Source: Prauserella shujinwangii
Lineage (GTDB): Bacteria; Actinomycetota; Actinomycetes; Mycobacteriales; Pseudonocardiaceae
Direction of reading: 5' to 3'
Length of the DNA: 64,000 nucleotides
Assembly: GCF_003001955.1 (NCBI RefSeq)
Contig: NZ_PVNH01000008.1
Coordinates: forward strand, 186,001 to 250,000
Shown here: in pieces, positions 19,830-30,753 of the stretch
Layout: each line of letters starts with the position of its first letter
How positions within the stretch are numbered: position 1 is the first letter of the stretch
Made by a program: the position numbers and the translations under genes
Notes under the pieces: model-generated
Told to the model about the DNA's origin: nothing
Database searches by the model: none
Seen by the model: the letters and a program-made list of their open reading frames with translations, nothing else

Positions 19830-21050
19830 ATGACCACAGAGGGACTCTCCATCCCCGGAGTTTCGGTCGGCGGTTCGGGCGCGGGGGCCGCCGACCATCC
19901 CCAGCGGCGAACCACGGCCGCGTCCCGACCCGGATCCCGCCTGTTCCAGCGTCCGCTCGTCCGCAAGCTCGCCGTCGACGCCGTCGTGCTCGTGGTGGCG
20001 ACGCTCGACGTCTGGCTTGTCTTCCCCGAGGAGGCGCCGCCGTACTCGCTCGCCCTCTCGGCGGCGAGCTGCGTCGCCCTCGTCTTCCGCCGGTGGCTGC
20101 CGTTCCCCGTGCTGCTGGCGACCGTACCCGGCTTCCTCGCGGGCTGGGCCCAGCTCGCGGCCATGATCGCCCTCGGCTACCTGGCCACCCGCAGGCAGAT
20201 GCACTGGCAGACGTGGGTCGGCGCGGCCCTGATCTGGCTGTGCCGGTTCGTGCTGTGGCCGATGTCGGAGTTCGCCCAGCTGACCTGGCGCGAGCACGCA
20301 CTCGACGCCATCTACGGCGTGATCGTGGCGGGCATGCCCATCGCGATCGGGCTGCTGATCGGCGCCAGGACCGAGCTGTCGGCCAGGCTCGCCGAGCTCG
20401 CCGCGAGCCGCGATCGCGAACGGCAGCTGCACGCGCAGGCCGTGCGGGCCGAGGAGCGGGCACGCCTGGCCAGGGAGATGCACGACGTGGTGTCCCACGA
20501 CATCACGCTGATCGCGATGCAGGCCGGTGCGCTGTCGGCGTCCAACACGAGCGGCGAGGCGCAACGGACCGCACAGACCATCCGCAGGCTCAGCACGCAC
20601 ACGCTGGAGGAGCTGCGGGCACTGGTCGGGGTCCTCCGGTCGGGCTGCGACGCCGACGAAGGGCCGCATCCCGACATCACCGACCTGCACACGCTGATCC
20701 GCAACGCGGACGTGCCCGTGCAGCTCTCCGTCGAGCACCTGCCCGAGGACCTGCCGCCCAAGGTGTCCGCGGCCGCGTACCGCACCGTGCAGGAGTGCCT
20801 GACGAACGTGCACAAGCACGCACCGGGCGCGACGGCGTTCGTGCGGATCAGCAGCGACCGGGACGGCCTCTCGATCGAGGTGCGCAACGACCGGGCCAGG
20901 GAGCGGCCCGCCGGTGAGCTGCCCTCCGGCGGCCACGGCCTCGCCGGGCTGGCCGAGCGGGCGCGCCTGCTCGGCGGCACCTTCGAGACGGAACCGACCG
21001 AGGACGGCGGATTCCGGGTCAGCGCCCGCTATCCGGTGCCCACGTCGTGA
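19830..21050 (+). CDS. Two-component sensor histidine kinase, NarL/DesK-type
   Basis: Membrane sensor that autophosphorylates on histidine. The 406-residue product has about four to six membrane segments between residues 47 and 178, a short coiled linker, the HisKA_3 dimerisation motif AREMHDVVSHDI with phospho-acceptor His218, and a HATPase_c domain (ECLTNVHKHAPG for the N box, GGHGLAGLAERA for the G box). This class normally works with a LuxR-type response regulator, but none is encoded nearby, so it is an orphan in this window. A hairpin covers its ribosome site. The signal is unknown. Confidence 0.9.
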   Translation: MTTEGLSIPGVSVGGSGAGAADHPQRRTTAASRPGSRLFQRPLVRKLAVDAVVLVVATLDVWLVFPEEAPPYSLALSAASCVALVFRRWLPFPVLLATVPGFLAGWAQLAAMIALGYLATRRQMHWQTWVGAALIWLCRFVLWPMSEFAQLTWREHALDAIYGVIVAGMPIAIGLLIGARTELSARLAELAASRDRERQLHAQAVRAEERARLAREMHDVVSHDITLIAMQAGALSASNTSGEAQRTAQTIRRLSTHTLEELRALVGVLRSGCDADEGPHPDITDLHTLIRNADVPVQLSVEHLPEDLPPKVSAAAYRTVQECLTNVHKHAPGATAFVRISSDRDGLSIEVRNDRARERPAGELPSGGHGLAGLAERARLLGGTFETEPTEDGGFRVSARYPVPTS

Positions 21051-21063
21051 GCCCGGCAGCAGT

Positions 21064-21106
21064 GCACGGCACCTTCCCCGGGTTCGACCTGGGGAAGGTG
21101 CCGTGC
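21064..21106. terminator. Bidirectional terminator-like hairpin
   Basis: Perfect 16-bp arms (21064-21079 and 21091-21106) around an 11-base loop lie between the convergent sensor kinase and rbpA genes. The stem is strong but lacks a T-run. Confidence 0.8.
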
Positions 21107-21129
21107 GCTGCCGGAGACGCCGGCGCGGG

Positions 21130-21471
21130 TCAGATCTCCCGGCGCTGACGCAGCCGCTCGAGCGCCTCGGCGAGGATCGCCTCACCGTCGGCGTCGCTGC
21201 GGCGCTCCTTCACATAGGCCAGGTGGGTCTTGTACGGCTCCGTGCGCGGAGCCTCCGGCGGGTTCTCCTCGTCCTGCCCGGCAGGCAAACCACACCGGGG
21301 GCAGTCCCATTCCTCGGGGATCTCGGCGTCCATCGCGAACGAGGGCCGCGACTCGTGCCCGTTGGCACACCAGTACGACACCCGCCGCCGCGGAGCCGAC
21401 TCCCCGCGCTCCGTCTCGCCCGACGGACCGGCACCCACTCTCGTGCCGCGAATCGCGTTACCGCCAACCAT
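21130..21471 (-). CDS. rbpA: RNA polymerase-binding protein RbpA
   Basis: Actinobacteria-specific transcription factor that binds RNA polymerase and group 1/2 sigma factors and stabilises open complexes; it also affects rifampicin tolerance. The 113-residue protein has the disordered N-terminal tail, the core with YWCANGHES and CPRCG cysteine pairs, a basic linker, and the C-terminal sigma-interaction helix (KTHLAYVKERRSDADGEAIL). It is encoded alone, facing the sensor kinase. The secG stop is 54 bases upstream. Confidence 0.96.
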   Translation of the reverse strand: MVGGNAIRGTRVGAGPSGETERGESAPRRRVSYWCANGHESRPSFAMDAEIPEEWDCPRCGLPAGQDEENPPEAPRTEPYKTHLAYVKERRSDADGEAILAEALERLRQRREI

Positions 21472-21525
21472 GAATCCTCACACCCACCAGAAAGTTGACG
21501 TACCCCGGCGGGCACGCCGCTACCA

Positions 21526-21756
21526 TCAGATCTTCAGCAGCAGACCCAGGCCGATGATGGCGATGACCCACACCGCACCCAGACCGAGGGTGATGCGGTC
21601 CAGGTTCTTCTCGGCCACGCTGGAGCCGGCCAGGCTCGACTGCATTCCGCCACCGAACAGCGACGACAGCCCGCCGCCTCGACCGCGGTGCAGCAGCACG
21701 GCCACGATCAGCAGCACGCTGGTCACGATCAACAGGATCTGCAGGAAAAGCTTCAT
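21526..21756 (-). CDS. secG: Preprotein translocase subunit SecG
   Basis: Small subunit of the SecYEG protein export channel. The 76-residue protein has two hydrophobic helices (about 3-21 and 56-75) separated by a Gly/Ser-rich loop with the family's GGLSSLFGGG motif. It follows tpiA by 59 bases, the usual actinobacterial order gap-pgk-tpi-secG. Confidence 0.93.
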   Translation of the reverse strand: MKLFLQILLIVTSVLLIVAVLLHRGRGGGLSSLFGGGMQSSLAGSSVAEKNLDRITLGLGAVWVIAIIGLGLLLKI

Positions 21757-21815
21757 GTCATCCTCTGTGTACTGCGGGTGGCGGAGGGCTCCACACTAGC
21801 GGGTCCCCGACGGGA

Positions 21816-22600
<785 letters not shown>

Positions 22601-22601
<1 letters not shown>

Positions 22602-23809
22602 CACTCTCCCTCGTTCAGGACCGCGACCCCGGGCAGCTCCTTGCCCTCCAGGTACTCCAGCGACGCGCCGCCGCCGGTCGAGATGTGCGAGAAGCCGTCC
22701 TCCGGCAGGCCCAGCAGGCGCACGGCGGCGGCGGAATCGCCGCCACCCACCACGCTGAACGCGGGCGAGTCGGCGATCGCCTGTGCGACCCCGCGCGTGC
22801 CCTCGGCGAACGGCGCCATCTCGAACACGCCCATCGGGCCGTTCCAGAACACGGTCTTCGCCTGGGACAGTGCGGCGGCGAACTCCTTGACCGTCTCCGG
22901 CCCGATGTCGAGGCCGAGCCAGCCGTCGTCGATACCGGTCGAGGCCACCGTCCTGGTGTTCGCGTCGGCCGCGAACGCGTCGGCGGCGATCACGTCGACC
23001 GGCAGCACGAGCTTGCCCCCGGCCTCGGCCAGCAGCCGCTTGCAGGTGTCCACCATGTCCTGCTCCAGCAGCGAGCTGCCGACGCCGTGGCCCTGCGCCG
23101 CGAGGAACGTGAAGCACATGCCGCCGCCGACCAGCAGCCGGTCGACCTTGGGCAGCAGCGCCTCGATCACCGCGAGCTTGTCGGAGACCTTCGATCCGCC
23201 CAGCACGACCGTGTACGGCCGTCGCGGGTCGCCGGTCAGCGTGCGCAGCACGTCCAGCTCCGCGAGCACCAGCCCGCCCGCGTAGGCGGGCAGCACCCGC
23301 GCCACGTCGTAGACCGAGGCCTGCTTGCGGTGCACGACCCCGAAGCCGTCGGACACGAACGCGCCGTCCTGGCCGGTCAGGGCCGCGAGCTCGCCGGCCA
23401 GCTCCGCCCGCTCGTCGGCGGACTTGCTGGTCTCCCGCGGGTCGAAACGCACGTTCTCCAGCAGCGCGACCCCGCCGTCGGCGAGCCCGCCGACGACCGA
23501 CCTCGCCTGCTCGCCGACGACGTCCCCGGCGAGGGTCACCTCGGCGCCGAGCAGCGCACCGAGCCGCTCGGCGACCGGGCGCAGCGAGTACCTGTCGTCC
23601 GGGGCGCCCTTCGGCCTGCCGAGGTGGGCGGTGACCACCACCTTCGCCCCGGCGTCGGCCAGCCTCCGGATCGTGGGCAGGGCCGCGCGCACGCGGCCGT
23701 CGTCCGTGATCCTGGACCCGTCGAGCGGGACGTTGAGGTCGGCGCGCACGAGCACGCGCCGGCCCGCAACGCCCTCGCCCAGCAGGTCGTCGAGCGTCTT
23801 CACCGCCAT
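22601..23809 (-). CDS. pgk: Phosphoglycerate kinase
   Basis: Makes ATP from 1,3-bisphosphoglycerate in glycolysis. The 402-residue protein has the N-terminal signature [14 protein letters not shown], the substrate-binding HLGRPKG, and the C-terminal nucleotide-binding GGGDSAAAV. It sits three bases after gap and overlaps tpiA by one base. Confidence 0.97.
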
Positions 23810-23812
23810 GGC

Positions 23813-24865
<1,053 letters not shown>

Positions 24866-25088
24866 TCATCGGGTTCACCCGCCACCCTAGCGTGCTGGCC
24901 TGCGCCTATCCGCAGGCCCCGGGCGAGATGTGCCCCACGCTGGGCCTTTGGGAGAATCGATCAAGATGAGAGCCGCCGTCCGGCGGTTCGCGCGGCTCCG
25001 GGGACCCGTCTCCGCCGGGCCGCGAGCGCTCCCCCAGCCACCCGCCCGCGCCGCTTCGGGCCGTGGCCCGCCGGGTACTCCCGCGGGC

Positions 25089-25511
25089 ATGACGGAGACT
25101 CCGGAGGCCGGGGCGGGCACGGTCGCGGCGGTCGGCAAGCTGACGGAAGCCTTCGAGGCGGTCGAGATCGCCCGGGGGCACCTGTACGCGTTCCACCGCC
25201 TCACCGGCACCGCCGACTTCACTCTCGAGCAGGCGATCGCGGGACTGGACGAGGCCGGGCACGGGGAGCTGGCGGCCCGGCTCTCCCGCGAGCTGCTGGG
25301 CCGCAACGTGCTGCCGGGCCGCTGGACCTACCAGGTCGTCGAGGAGTACGACGAGCTGTACTACACCCCGTTCCGGGAGCTGGCGGAGGCGGCGTGGGAG
25401 CTCACCGGCGGCCGGCGGCACGCGCACGAGGCCGGGCTGAAGCGGCGGCGCCGCACCCCCGGCGAGCCGGGGCACGAGGCGGAGCCGGACGAGCCCGCCG
25501 CACGGGGCTGA
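25089..25511 (+). CDS. Conserved hypothetical protein, alpha-helical
   Basis: I do not recognise this family. From ATG 25089 the product has 140 residues. A Gly/Ala/Thr-rich N-terminus leads into a compact, probably helical core rich in conserved-looking aromatics and acids (GHLYAFHRLTGTADF, WTYQVVEEYDELYYTPFREL), and the tail is basic then acidic. There is no signal or membrane segment. An ATG at 24966 would add 41 Arg/Pro-rich residues and is less likely, though neither start has a good ribosome site. It is divergent from gap; the 270 bases between hold their promoters but I found no firm element there. Confidence 0.55.
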   Translation: MTETPEAGAGTVAAVGKLTEAFEAVEIARGHLYAFHRLTGTADFTLEQAIAGLDEAGHGELAARLSRELLGRNVLPGRWTYQVVEEYDELYYTPFRELAEAAWELTGGRRHAHEAGLKRRRRTPGEPGHEAEPDEPAARG

Positions 25512-25594
25512 CACCCACGGCTCGTGCGCGCGAACCGTGGTCGCGACCGCGCGAACCGCGACGAGACCGGGGCCGGGCGCAGTAGGCTTCCGCC

Positions 25595-26236
25595 ATGGTC
25601 TCTCCGGGACAGCTGGCCGCGTTCACGGCGTTGACGGTCGTGATGGTCGTCGTGCCCGGGCCGAGCGTGCTGTTCACGATCAGCAGGGCGCTGACGGTGG
25701 GCAGGCGGGACGCGCTGCTGACCGTGGTGGGCAACGCCGCGGGGGTCTACCTGCAGGTCGTGGCCGTGGCCTTCGGGCTGGGCACGCTGGTCGAGCAGTC
25801 GGTGACCATGTTCACCGTGGTCAAGTTCGCCGGTGCGGCGTACCTCGTCTACCTGGGGGTGCAGGCGGTGCGGCACCGGCGCGCGCTGGCCGGCGCCTTC
25901 GGCTCCGGTGTGCGGGCGACGCGGGCCGGGACGGCGCGGGTGCTCCGGGACGGCTTCGTGGTCGGGTTCGCCAACCCGAAGTCGATCGTGTTCCTCGCGG
26001 CCGTGCTGCCGCAGTTCGTCGACCACGCCGCGGGCGCCGTGCCCGCGCAGATCCTGCTGCTCGGCATCGTGCTGCCCGTGGTGGCGCTGCTGTCGGACAC
26101 CGGGTGGGCGCTGGTCGCGGGAGCCGCGCGGACGTGGTTCGCCCGCTCGCCGCGGCGGCTGGAGCTGGTCGGCGGCACCGGCGGGCTGATGATGATCGGA
26201 CTCGGCACCAGCCTCGCCGTCACCGGCCGGGAGTGA
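25595..26236 (+). CDS. LysE/RhtB family exporter
   Basis: Membrane exporter of amino acids or similar small molecules. The 213-residue protein has about six helices: one at 1-25, a short basic loop with SRALTVGRRDA, then segments near 38-62, 68-90, 112-140, 150-175 and 185-210. The PGPSVLF motif near residues 20-26 is the family signature. The substrate is unknown. It is convergent with the SMC-like operon, whose last stop lies 25 bases away. Confidence 0.85.
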   Translation: MVSPGQLAAFTALTVVMVVVPGPSVLFTISRALTVGRRDALLTVVGNAAGVYLQVVAVAFGLGTLVEQSVTMFTVVKFAGAAYLVYLGVQAVRHRRALAGAFGSGVRATRAGTARVLRDGFVVGFANPKSIVFLAAVLPQFVDHAAGAVPAQILLLGIVLPVVALLSDTGWALVAGAARTWFARSPRRLELVGGTGGLMMIGLGTSLAVTGRE

Positions 26237-26261
26237 GGCACGCCGGGACGTCCGGCGAGCG

Positions 26262-29200
26262 TCAGCCGGCCGGCTTCGCGTAGACGCGGGTGGCGGACAC
26301 CCTGGCCACGCCGTCCGGTTCGGCCAGCTCGTCCAGCTCGCGGCGGATCGTCGCGTCCACCGACAGGTACTTGCGGCCCGCGCGCAGATCGGCGTCGTTG
26401 CGCAGGCGGATGATGAGCGGGAACTCGCTGAGCGCGCCCGCGTCGAACAGCCCGGTGGTGTAGATCAGCTGCACGCCCAGCGCCCTGGCGACCGCGCGCT
26501 GCAGCTCCAGCAGGTAGCCCGCCGAGGCCCTGCCGATCGGGTTGTCCAGGAACAGCACGCCGGAGTGCCGGTTGCGCACCCGCCCCCGGTTGTTGGCGCG
26601 CAACGCCGCCAGCGTGCAGTACAGGATGATGGCCGCGGTGAGCTGCTGGCCGCCGGAAAACACGTCGCGGATCTCCGAGACCCGCTGCCGTTCGGTGCGC
26701 AGCACCGAGTCCGGCTTGAGCATGTCGACCCGGAAGCCCTTCGGCACGGCGGCGTGCACTCCGCGCAGCAGCAGCGACATGCCGTCGCGCTTGACGTCCC
26801 TGCCGTCGCCCGTCTTGCCCGCGGCCGCCTCGTCGACCACCTCGCCGAGGCGCTCCGCGAGCGCGGCGTCCTCCAGCTCGGTGAACCGGACGCGCAGGAA
26901 CTCCTGTCCCGACCAGTCCCCCAGGCCGTCGGGCAGCCGGGACACCCGCTGCGCCGAGCGGAGGGTCCGCAGCGCACCCTCCACCATGCCCTGCAGCCGG
27001 GTGACGATGCCGGAGCGGTGCCGGTCGATCTGCGCGAGGTCGTCGGTCAGCGTCCGCAGCCGCGGCCGCAACGCCGTCGCCCACTCCTCGGCGTGCGCCG
27101 GGAGGTTGTCCCTGCGGACCGAGACGACCTGCTGCCGCACGGGCGTGGTCAGCTTCTCGAACCGCGTGTCGGTCGCGTACTGCGCGAGCGCGTCGGCGGC
27201 GGCGCGTACGCGCTTCTCCGCGGAGTCCACGGCCTCCTGCGCGCGGGACAGCGCCGCGGTCAGCTCGCCGTGCCGCGCGCGGGCGGACTCCAGGTCGCCG
27301 TCGAAGACACGGTCCGGCTCGGCGGAGGGCACGTGGGGCGCGAGCGACTCGGCGAGCAGCGTGAAGCCGGACGCCGAGGTGCGGGCCGAGTCGAGGGTCG
27401 CCTGCGCGGCCGCCCGGCGCTCCCGCAGCTCCTCCCACGTGCGGGTGGCCGCCGAGGCCTCCTCGCTCGCCGCGTCGATCAGCTCGCGGCCGTGCTCGAT
27501 GTCCTTGGGTTTCTCGGCGAGGTCGAGCGACGCCCCCTGCTTCGGCAGCTGCTCCAGCTCCGCCTTGCGGGTGGCGACGAGGCCGATCACCTCCGAACGC
27601 CGGTCCTCCAGCGCCGCCACCGCCCGCGCCGCGCGGGATTGCGCGGCGGCCCGCGCGGCGGCGTCCGAGCCGTCCGGGGTCTCCAGCAGCTCACCGGCGA
27701 GGGTCCGCACGGCCTCGTCCAGGTTCTCCAGCGCCGCCCTGGCCGTGGACTCCGCGTGCTCGGCCTGCTCCAGCTCGGCCCGCAGGTCGCTGCCGACCTC
27801 CACCTTCGCGTAGGCCTCCGCGGCCGACGCGTACGCGCGCCGCAGCGCGTCCACGGGCTCGGCGGGCGCGGGCTCGTCCTCGGTGACGGAACCCCCGCCC
27901 GGCACCTCGGCCAGCTCGGCCCGCGCGCCGCTCGCCGTGCGGCGGTGGCCGTCGGCCGTGCGCTGCTCCTCGGCAGCCCGTTCCCGCAGCCGGGCGGCGC
28001 GCGCTCCCGCGTCGCGGGCGAGCGCGTCGGCGTGGTCGGCGGCCTCCGCCGCCCGCTCCAGCTCCTCCGTCCACTGCGGGATGCGGGCGGCGCGGTCCGC
28101 GAGCCCGCCGAGCACGCGCTCGCGTTCCTCCGCGTCCCGCAGCGCGCCGCGCAGGGCGGGCACGCGCTCGCGCAGCGAGTCCCGGTTCGCGGTCAGCCGG
28201 TCCAGCGCGGCCTGGGCGTCGGTCACGGCGGCGTCGGCGGCGTCGCGGGCGGTCGCCGCCGCCTGCGCCTCCTCGGCGAGCACGGCGATCCGGCCCGGCG
28301 GGTAGTCCTCCCGCCATGTGCTCAGCTTCCAGGCGAGCGCGGCGTCCGTGCCGATCGCCTCCTCCAGGGCGGCGAGCCTGCGGTGCCGGTCTCGCTGCCG
28401 CCGCGCGACAGCCTCCCGCTCGGCGTCGGCGGCGTCCTCGTCGTACATCGCCGGGTTGGGCGGGACGAGGAACTCGACGCCGGGCGCGGCGGGCGGGTCC
28501 TCCGCGAGCGCGGCGGTGGTGCCGACCGCGATCGCCGCGCTGGGCAGCAGCCTCCGCTCGGTGAGCACCTCGCGGGCCCGGTCGACCTGCGCGGCCTCGT
28601 TGAGCAGGACGCCGGAGACGAGCTGCGGGGCGCGGCGCAGCACCTCGGCCCGCCGCGCCGCGGTGAGCTTGGACAGGTACCGCCAGCCGGACCAGGCGGT
28701 GATGCCCGCCGACTCCAGGGCGTCGAGCGCGGCCTGCACCTCCTCCGGCGGCGGCAGCAGCCCGCCGGACCCGAGCGCGGCGAGCGCGCGCTCGTCGGCG
28801 GACTCCTCGATGCGCAGGGTGGTCTGCTCGGCCTCGGCGGTGGCGCGGGCCTCCCGTAGCCGGTCGAGCAGCGCCGGGGTGTCGGTCTCCGGCGTGACGT
28901 CGTCGGTGCCGAGCAGCTCCCGCAGCCGGGGCTCGGCGGCGAGCGAGTCGGTGCGCCGGTACGCCCGGTCCAGCTCGTCGGCGGCCCGCTCGGCCCGGTC
29001 GTGCGCGGACCCCGCGGTGCGGTGCGCCTCGTTGACCGCCGTCTGGGCGGCGCCGAGCTCCTCGGCCACCCGCTCCAGCTCCGCCTCGCGGCGGGCCAGC
29101 TCGGCGGCGGCCGCCTCCCGCTCGGCCGCCGCAGCGCGGGCCGCGTCGGCGACGGCCTGCTGGGCCCCGGCACCTCCGGAGTCGCCGGCACCGGGCTCCA

Positions 29201-30728
29201 GCAGGCCGTCGCCGCGGGCCCGGGTGATCTCGCCACGCACCTCCTCGATACGGCGGGTCAGGGTGTCGGCCTCGGCCCGCCTGCCCGCGGCGGTGTTGGC
29301 CGCGTCGTCGCGTTCCCGCTGGGCCTGCTCCGCCTCGGCGCGCAGGTCCTCCGCGGTCCGGTCCGCCTCGTCGGCCTGCGCCTGCGCCTGCCCGGCGAGT
29401 GCCAGCAGGCCCCGCGCGAGCGCCGCCGCGGCCGCGTTCCTGGCCTCCAGCGCGGGCCGGGCCTTCTGCTCCCGCGCGCCGACCAGCTCGCGGATGTCCC
29501 GTGCCTTGCGGGCGGCGTTGAGCTGGGTGAGCACCGTGGAGGTCTCCCGCCACGCCTCGGCGAGCGTCTTCGCCTCGGCCAGCTCGGCCTCCACGTGCTC
29601 CCGCTCGCGGGCTGCCTCGTCGAGCCGCATGCCCGCGACCACGCGGCGCAGCTCGGTGACGACGGCGGTGAGCCTGCGCTGGTCGCCCTCGGCCAGCTTC
29701 TCGGCGTCGGCCACCTCCGCCAGGTGCGCGGCCAGGCCGTCCAGCCGCTCGCTCTCCAGCCGCTCCCGGGCGGCGACCTCCCCGGCGAACGCGGCGAGGT
29801 CGGCCCGCGCCCGGTCGGCGAGGGTGCGGGAGGCGGCGGCCAGGCGCTCCTCCTCGGCGAGCGGCGCCAGCAGGTCCAGCGCCCCGCCCACGAAGTCGCG
29901 CTCGACCATCAGGTCGCCCCGCTGCGCGAGGTTGTCCGCGTAGGTCGCCACCACCTCGGCGAGTTCCTTCGGCTCGTCCTCGGAGAGCACGGCCTTGAGC
30001 AGGAACTCGGCGAACGCCTCGTCGGTGCCGAACGCGAACGCGTCGGCGGCCTCGCCCTCACCCGCGTTCATCGCGCGCTGGTACCGGAACAGCTCGGTGT
30101 CCAGGCCCAGCGTGTCGAGGCGCTCGGTCCACTCGTGGTGCCTGCGCGTCCAGAACAGCTCCAGCTCGGGCACCTCGGCGTGCTCCGCGGCGAGCCGCTC
30201 GTGGAAACCGGACATGGTGAGCAGGCGGCCGTCGGAGGTCAGCGGCAGCGTCTCCAGCCCGAGTGAGGGCGCAGGGCGGAAGCAGTACCAGGAGTCGACG
30301 AGGTTCGCCGGGTCGGCCGAGGCCACGTGCCCGCGCCACTCGGACACCTTGCCGGTGATGATCCGCTCGCCCGTCTCGGTGTGCTGCCACTCCAGCACGA
30401 CGTGCGCGACGTCCTTGCCGCCGACGAACTTCTCCAGTACGCGGGTGCTGGTGGTGCCGACCACCTGCCGCCTGCCGGGCAGCATCACCGAGAAGATCAG
30501 CTTGATCAGCACGGACTTGCCGCCGCCGTTCTCCAGGAACAGCACGCTGGCCGGGCTGGGCCTGCGGGGCAGCCCGCTCCCGGCGCTGTGGATGCCCGCG
30601 CCGAACAGCGCGTCCTGCCGCGGTGCGCGCACCACCTCGCCGACGCCGCTGAGGTCCAGCAGGACGTCCTGGTACCGCGCGCCTGCCGGGCCGACCGAGT
30701 GCAGGCGCACCCTCGCGAGCTCGTACAT
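26262..30728 (-). CDS. SMC-like ATPase, MukB/JetC-type
   Basis: Probable motor subunit of a condensin-like complex. The 1488-residue protein is a typical SMC layout: N-terminal head (1-275) with P-loop FLENGGGKSV (Lys71), Ala/Glu/Arg-rich coiled coil (about 285-650), a globular hinge-like segment (about 655-765) at the exact midpoint, a second coiled coil (about 770-1290), and a C-terminal head. The latter has the ABC signature FSGGQQ (1357-1362) and Walker B VLFLDNP (Asp1395). The residue after the Walker B aspartate is Asn1396 instead of the usual catalytic Glu. E. coli MukB is 1486 residues, so length also fits. It is last in a three-gene operon and preceded by a GGGGGAG ribosome site. Exact function is unproven. 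Confidence 0.82.
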   Translation of the reverse strand: MYELARVRLHSVGPAGARYQDVLLDLSGVGEVVRAPRQDALFGAGIHSAGSGLPRRPSPASVLFLENGGGKSVLIKLIFSVMLPGRRQVVGTTSTRVLEKFVGGKDVAHVVLEWQHTETGERIITGKVSEWRGHVASADPANLVDSWYCFRPAPSLGLETLPLTSDGRLLTMSGFHERLAAEHAEVPELELFWTRRHHEWTERLDTLGLDTELFRYQRAMNAGEGEAADAFAFGTDEAFAEFLLKAVLSEDEPKELAEVVATYADNLAQRGDLMVERDFVGGALDLLAPLAEEERLAAASRTLADRARADLAAFAGEVAARERLESERLDGLAAHLAEVADAEKLAEGDQRRLTAVVTELRRVVAGMRLDEAAREREHVEAELAEAKTLAEAWRETSTVLTQLNAARKARDIRELVGAREQKARPALEARNAAAAALARGLLALAGQAQAQADEADRTAEDLRAEAEQAQRERDDAANTAAGRRAEADTLTRRIEEVRGEITRARGDGLLEPGAGDSGGAGAQQAVADAARAAAAEREAAAAELARREAELERVAEELGAAQTAVNEAHRTAGSAHDRAERAADELDRAYRRTDSLAAEPRLRELLGTDDVTPETDTPALLDRLREARATAEAEQTTLRIEESADERALAALGSGGLLPPPEEVQAALDALESAGITAWSGWRYLSKLTAARRAEVLRRAPQLVSGVLLNEAAQVDRAREVLTERRLLPSAAIAVGTTAALAEDPPAAPGVEFLVPPNPAMYDEDAADAEREAVARRQRDRHRRLAALEEAIGTDAALAWKLSTWREDYPPGRIAVLAEEAQAAATARDAADAAVTDAQAALDRLTANRDSLRERVPALRGALRDAEERERVLGGLADRAARIPQWTEELERAAEAADHADALARDAGARAARLRERAAEEQRTADGHRRTASGARAELAEVPGGGSVTEDEPAPAEPVDALRRAYASAAEAYAKVEVGSDLRAELEQAEHAESTARAALENLDEAVRTLAGELLETPDGSDAAARAAAQSRAARAVAALEDRRSEVIGLVATRKAELEQLPKQGASLDLAEKPKDIEHGRELIDAASEEASAATRTWEELRERRAAAQATLDSARTSASGFTLLAESLAPHVPSAEPDRVFDGDLESARARHGELTAALSRAQEAVDSAEKRVRAAADALAQYATDTRFEKLTTPVRQQVVSVRRDNLPAHAEEWATALRPRLRTLTDDLAQIDRHRSGIVTRLQGMVEGALRTLRSAQRVSRLPDGLGDWSGQEFLRVRFTELEDAALAERLGEVVDEAAAGKTGDGRDVKRDGMSLLLRGVHAAVPKGFRVDMLKPDSVLRTERQRVSEIRDVFSGGQQLTAAIILYCTLAALRANNRGRVRNRHSGVLFLDNPIGRASAGYLLELQRAVARALGVQLIYTTGLFDAGALSEFPLIIRLRNDADLRAGRKYLSVDATIRRELDELAEPDGVARVSATRVYAKPAG

Positions 30729-30753
30729 GTCTGGCCGCTCCCCCTACCCAGTC

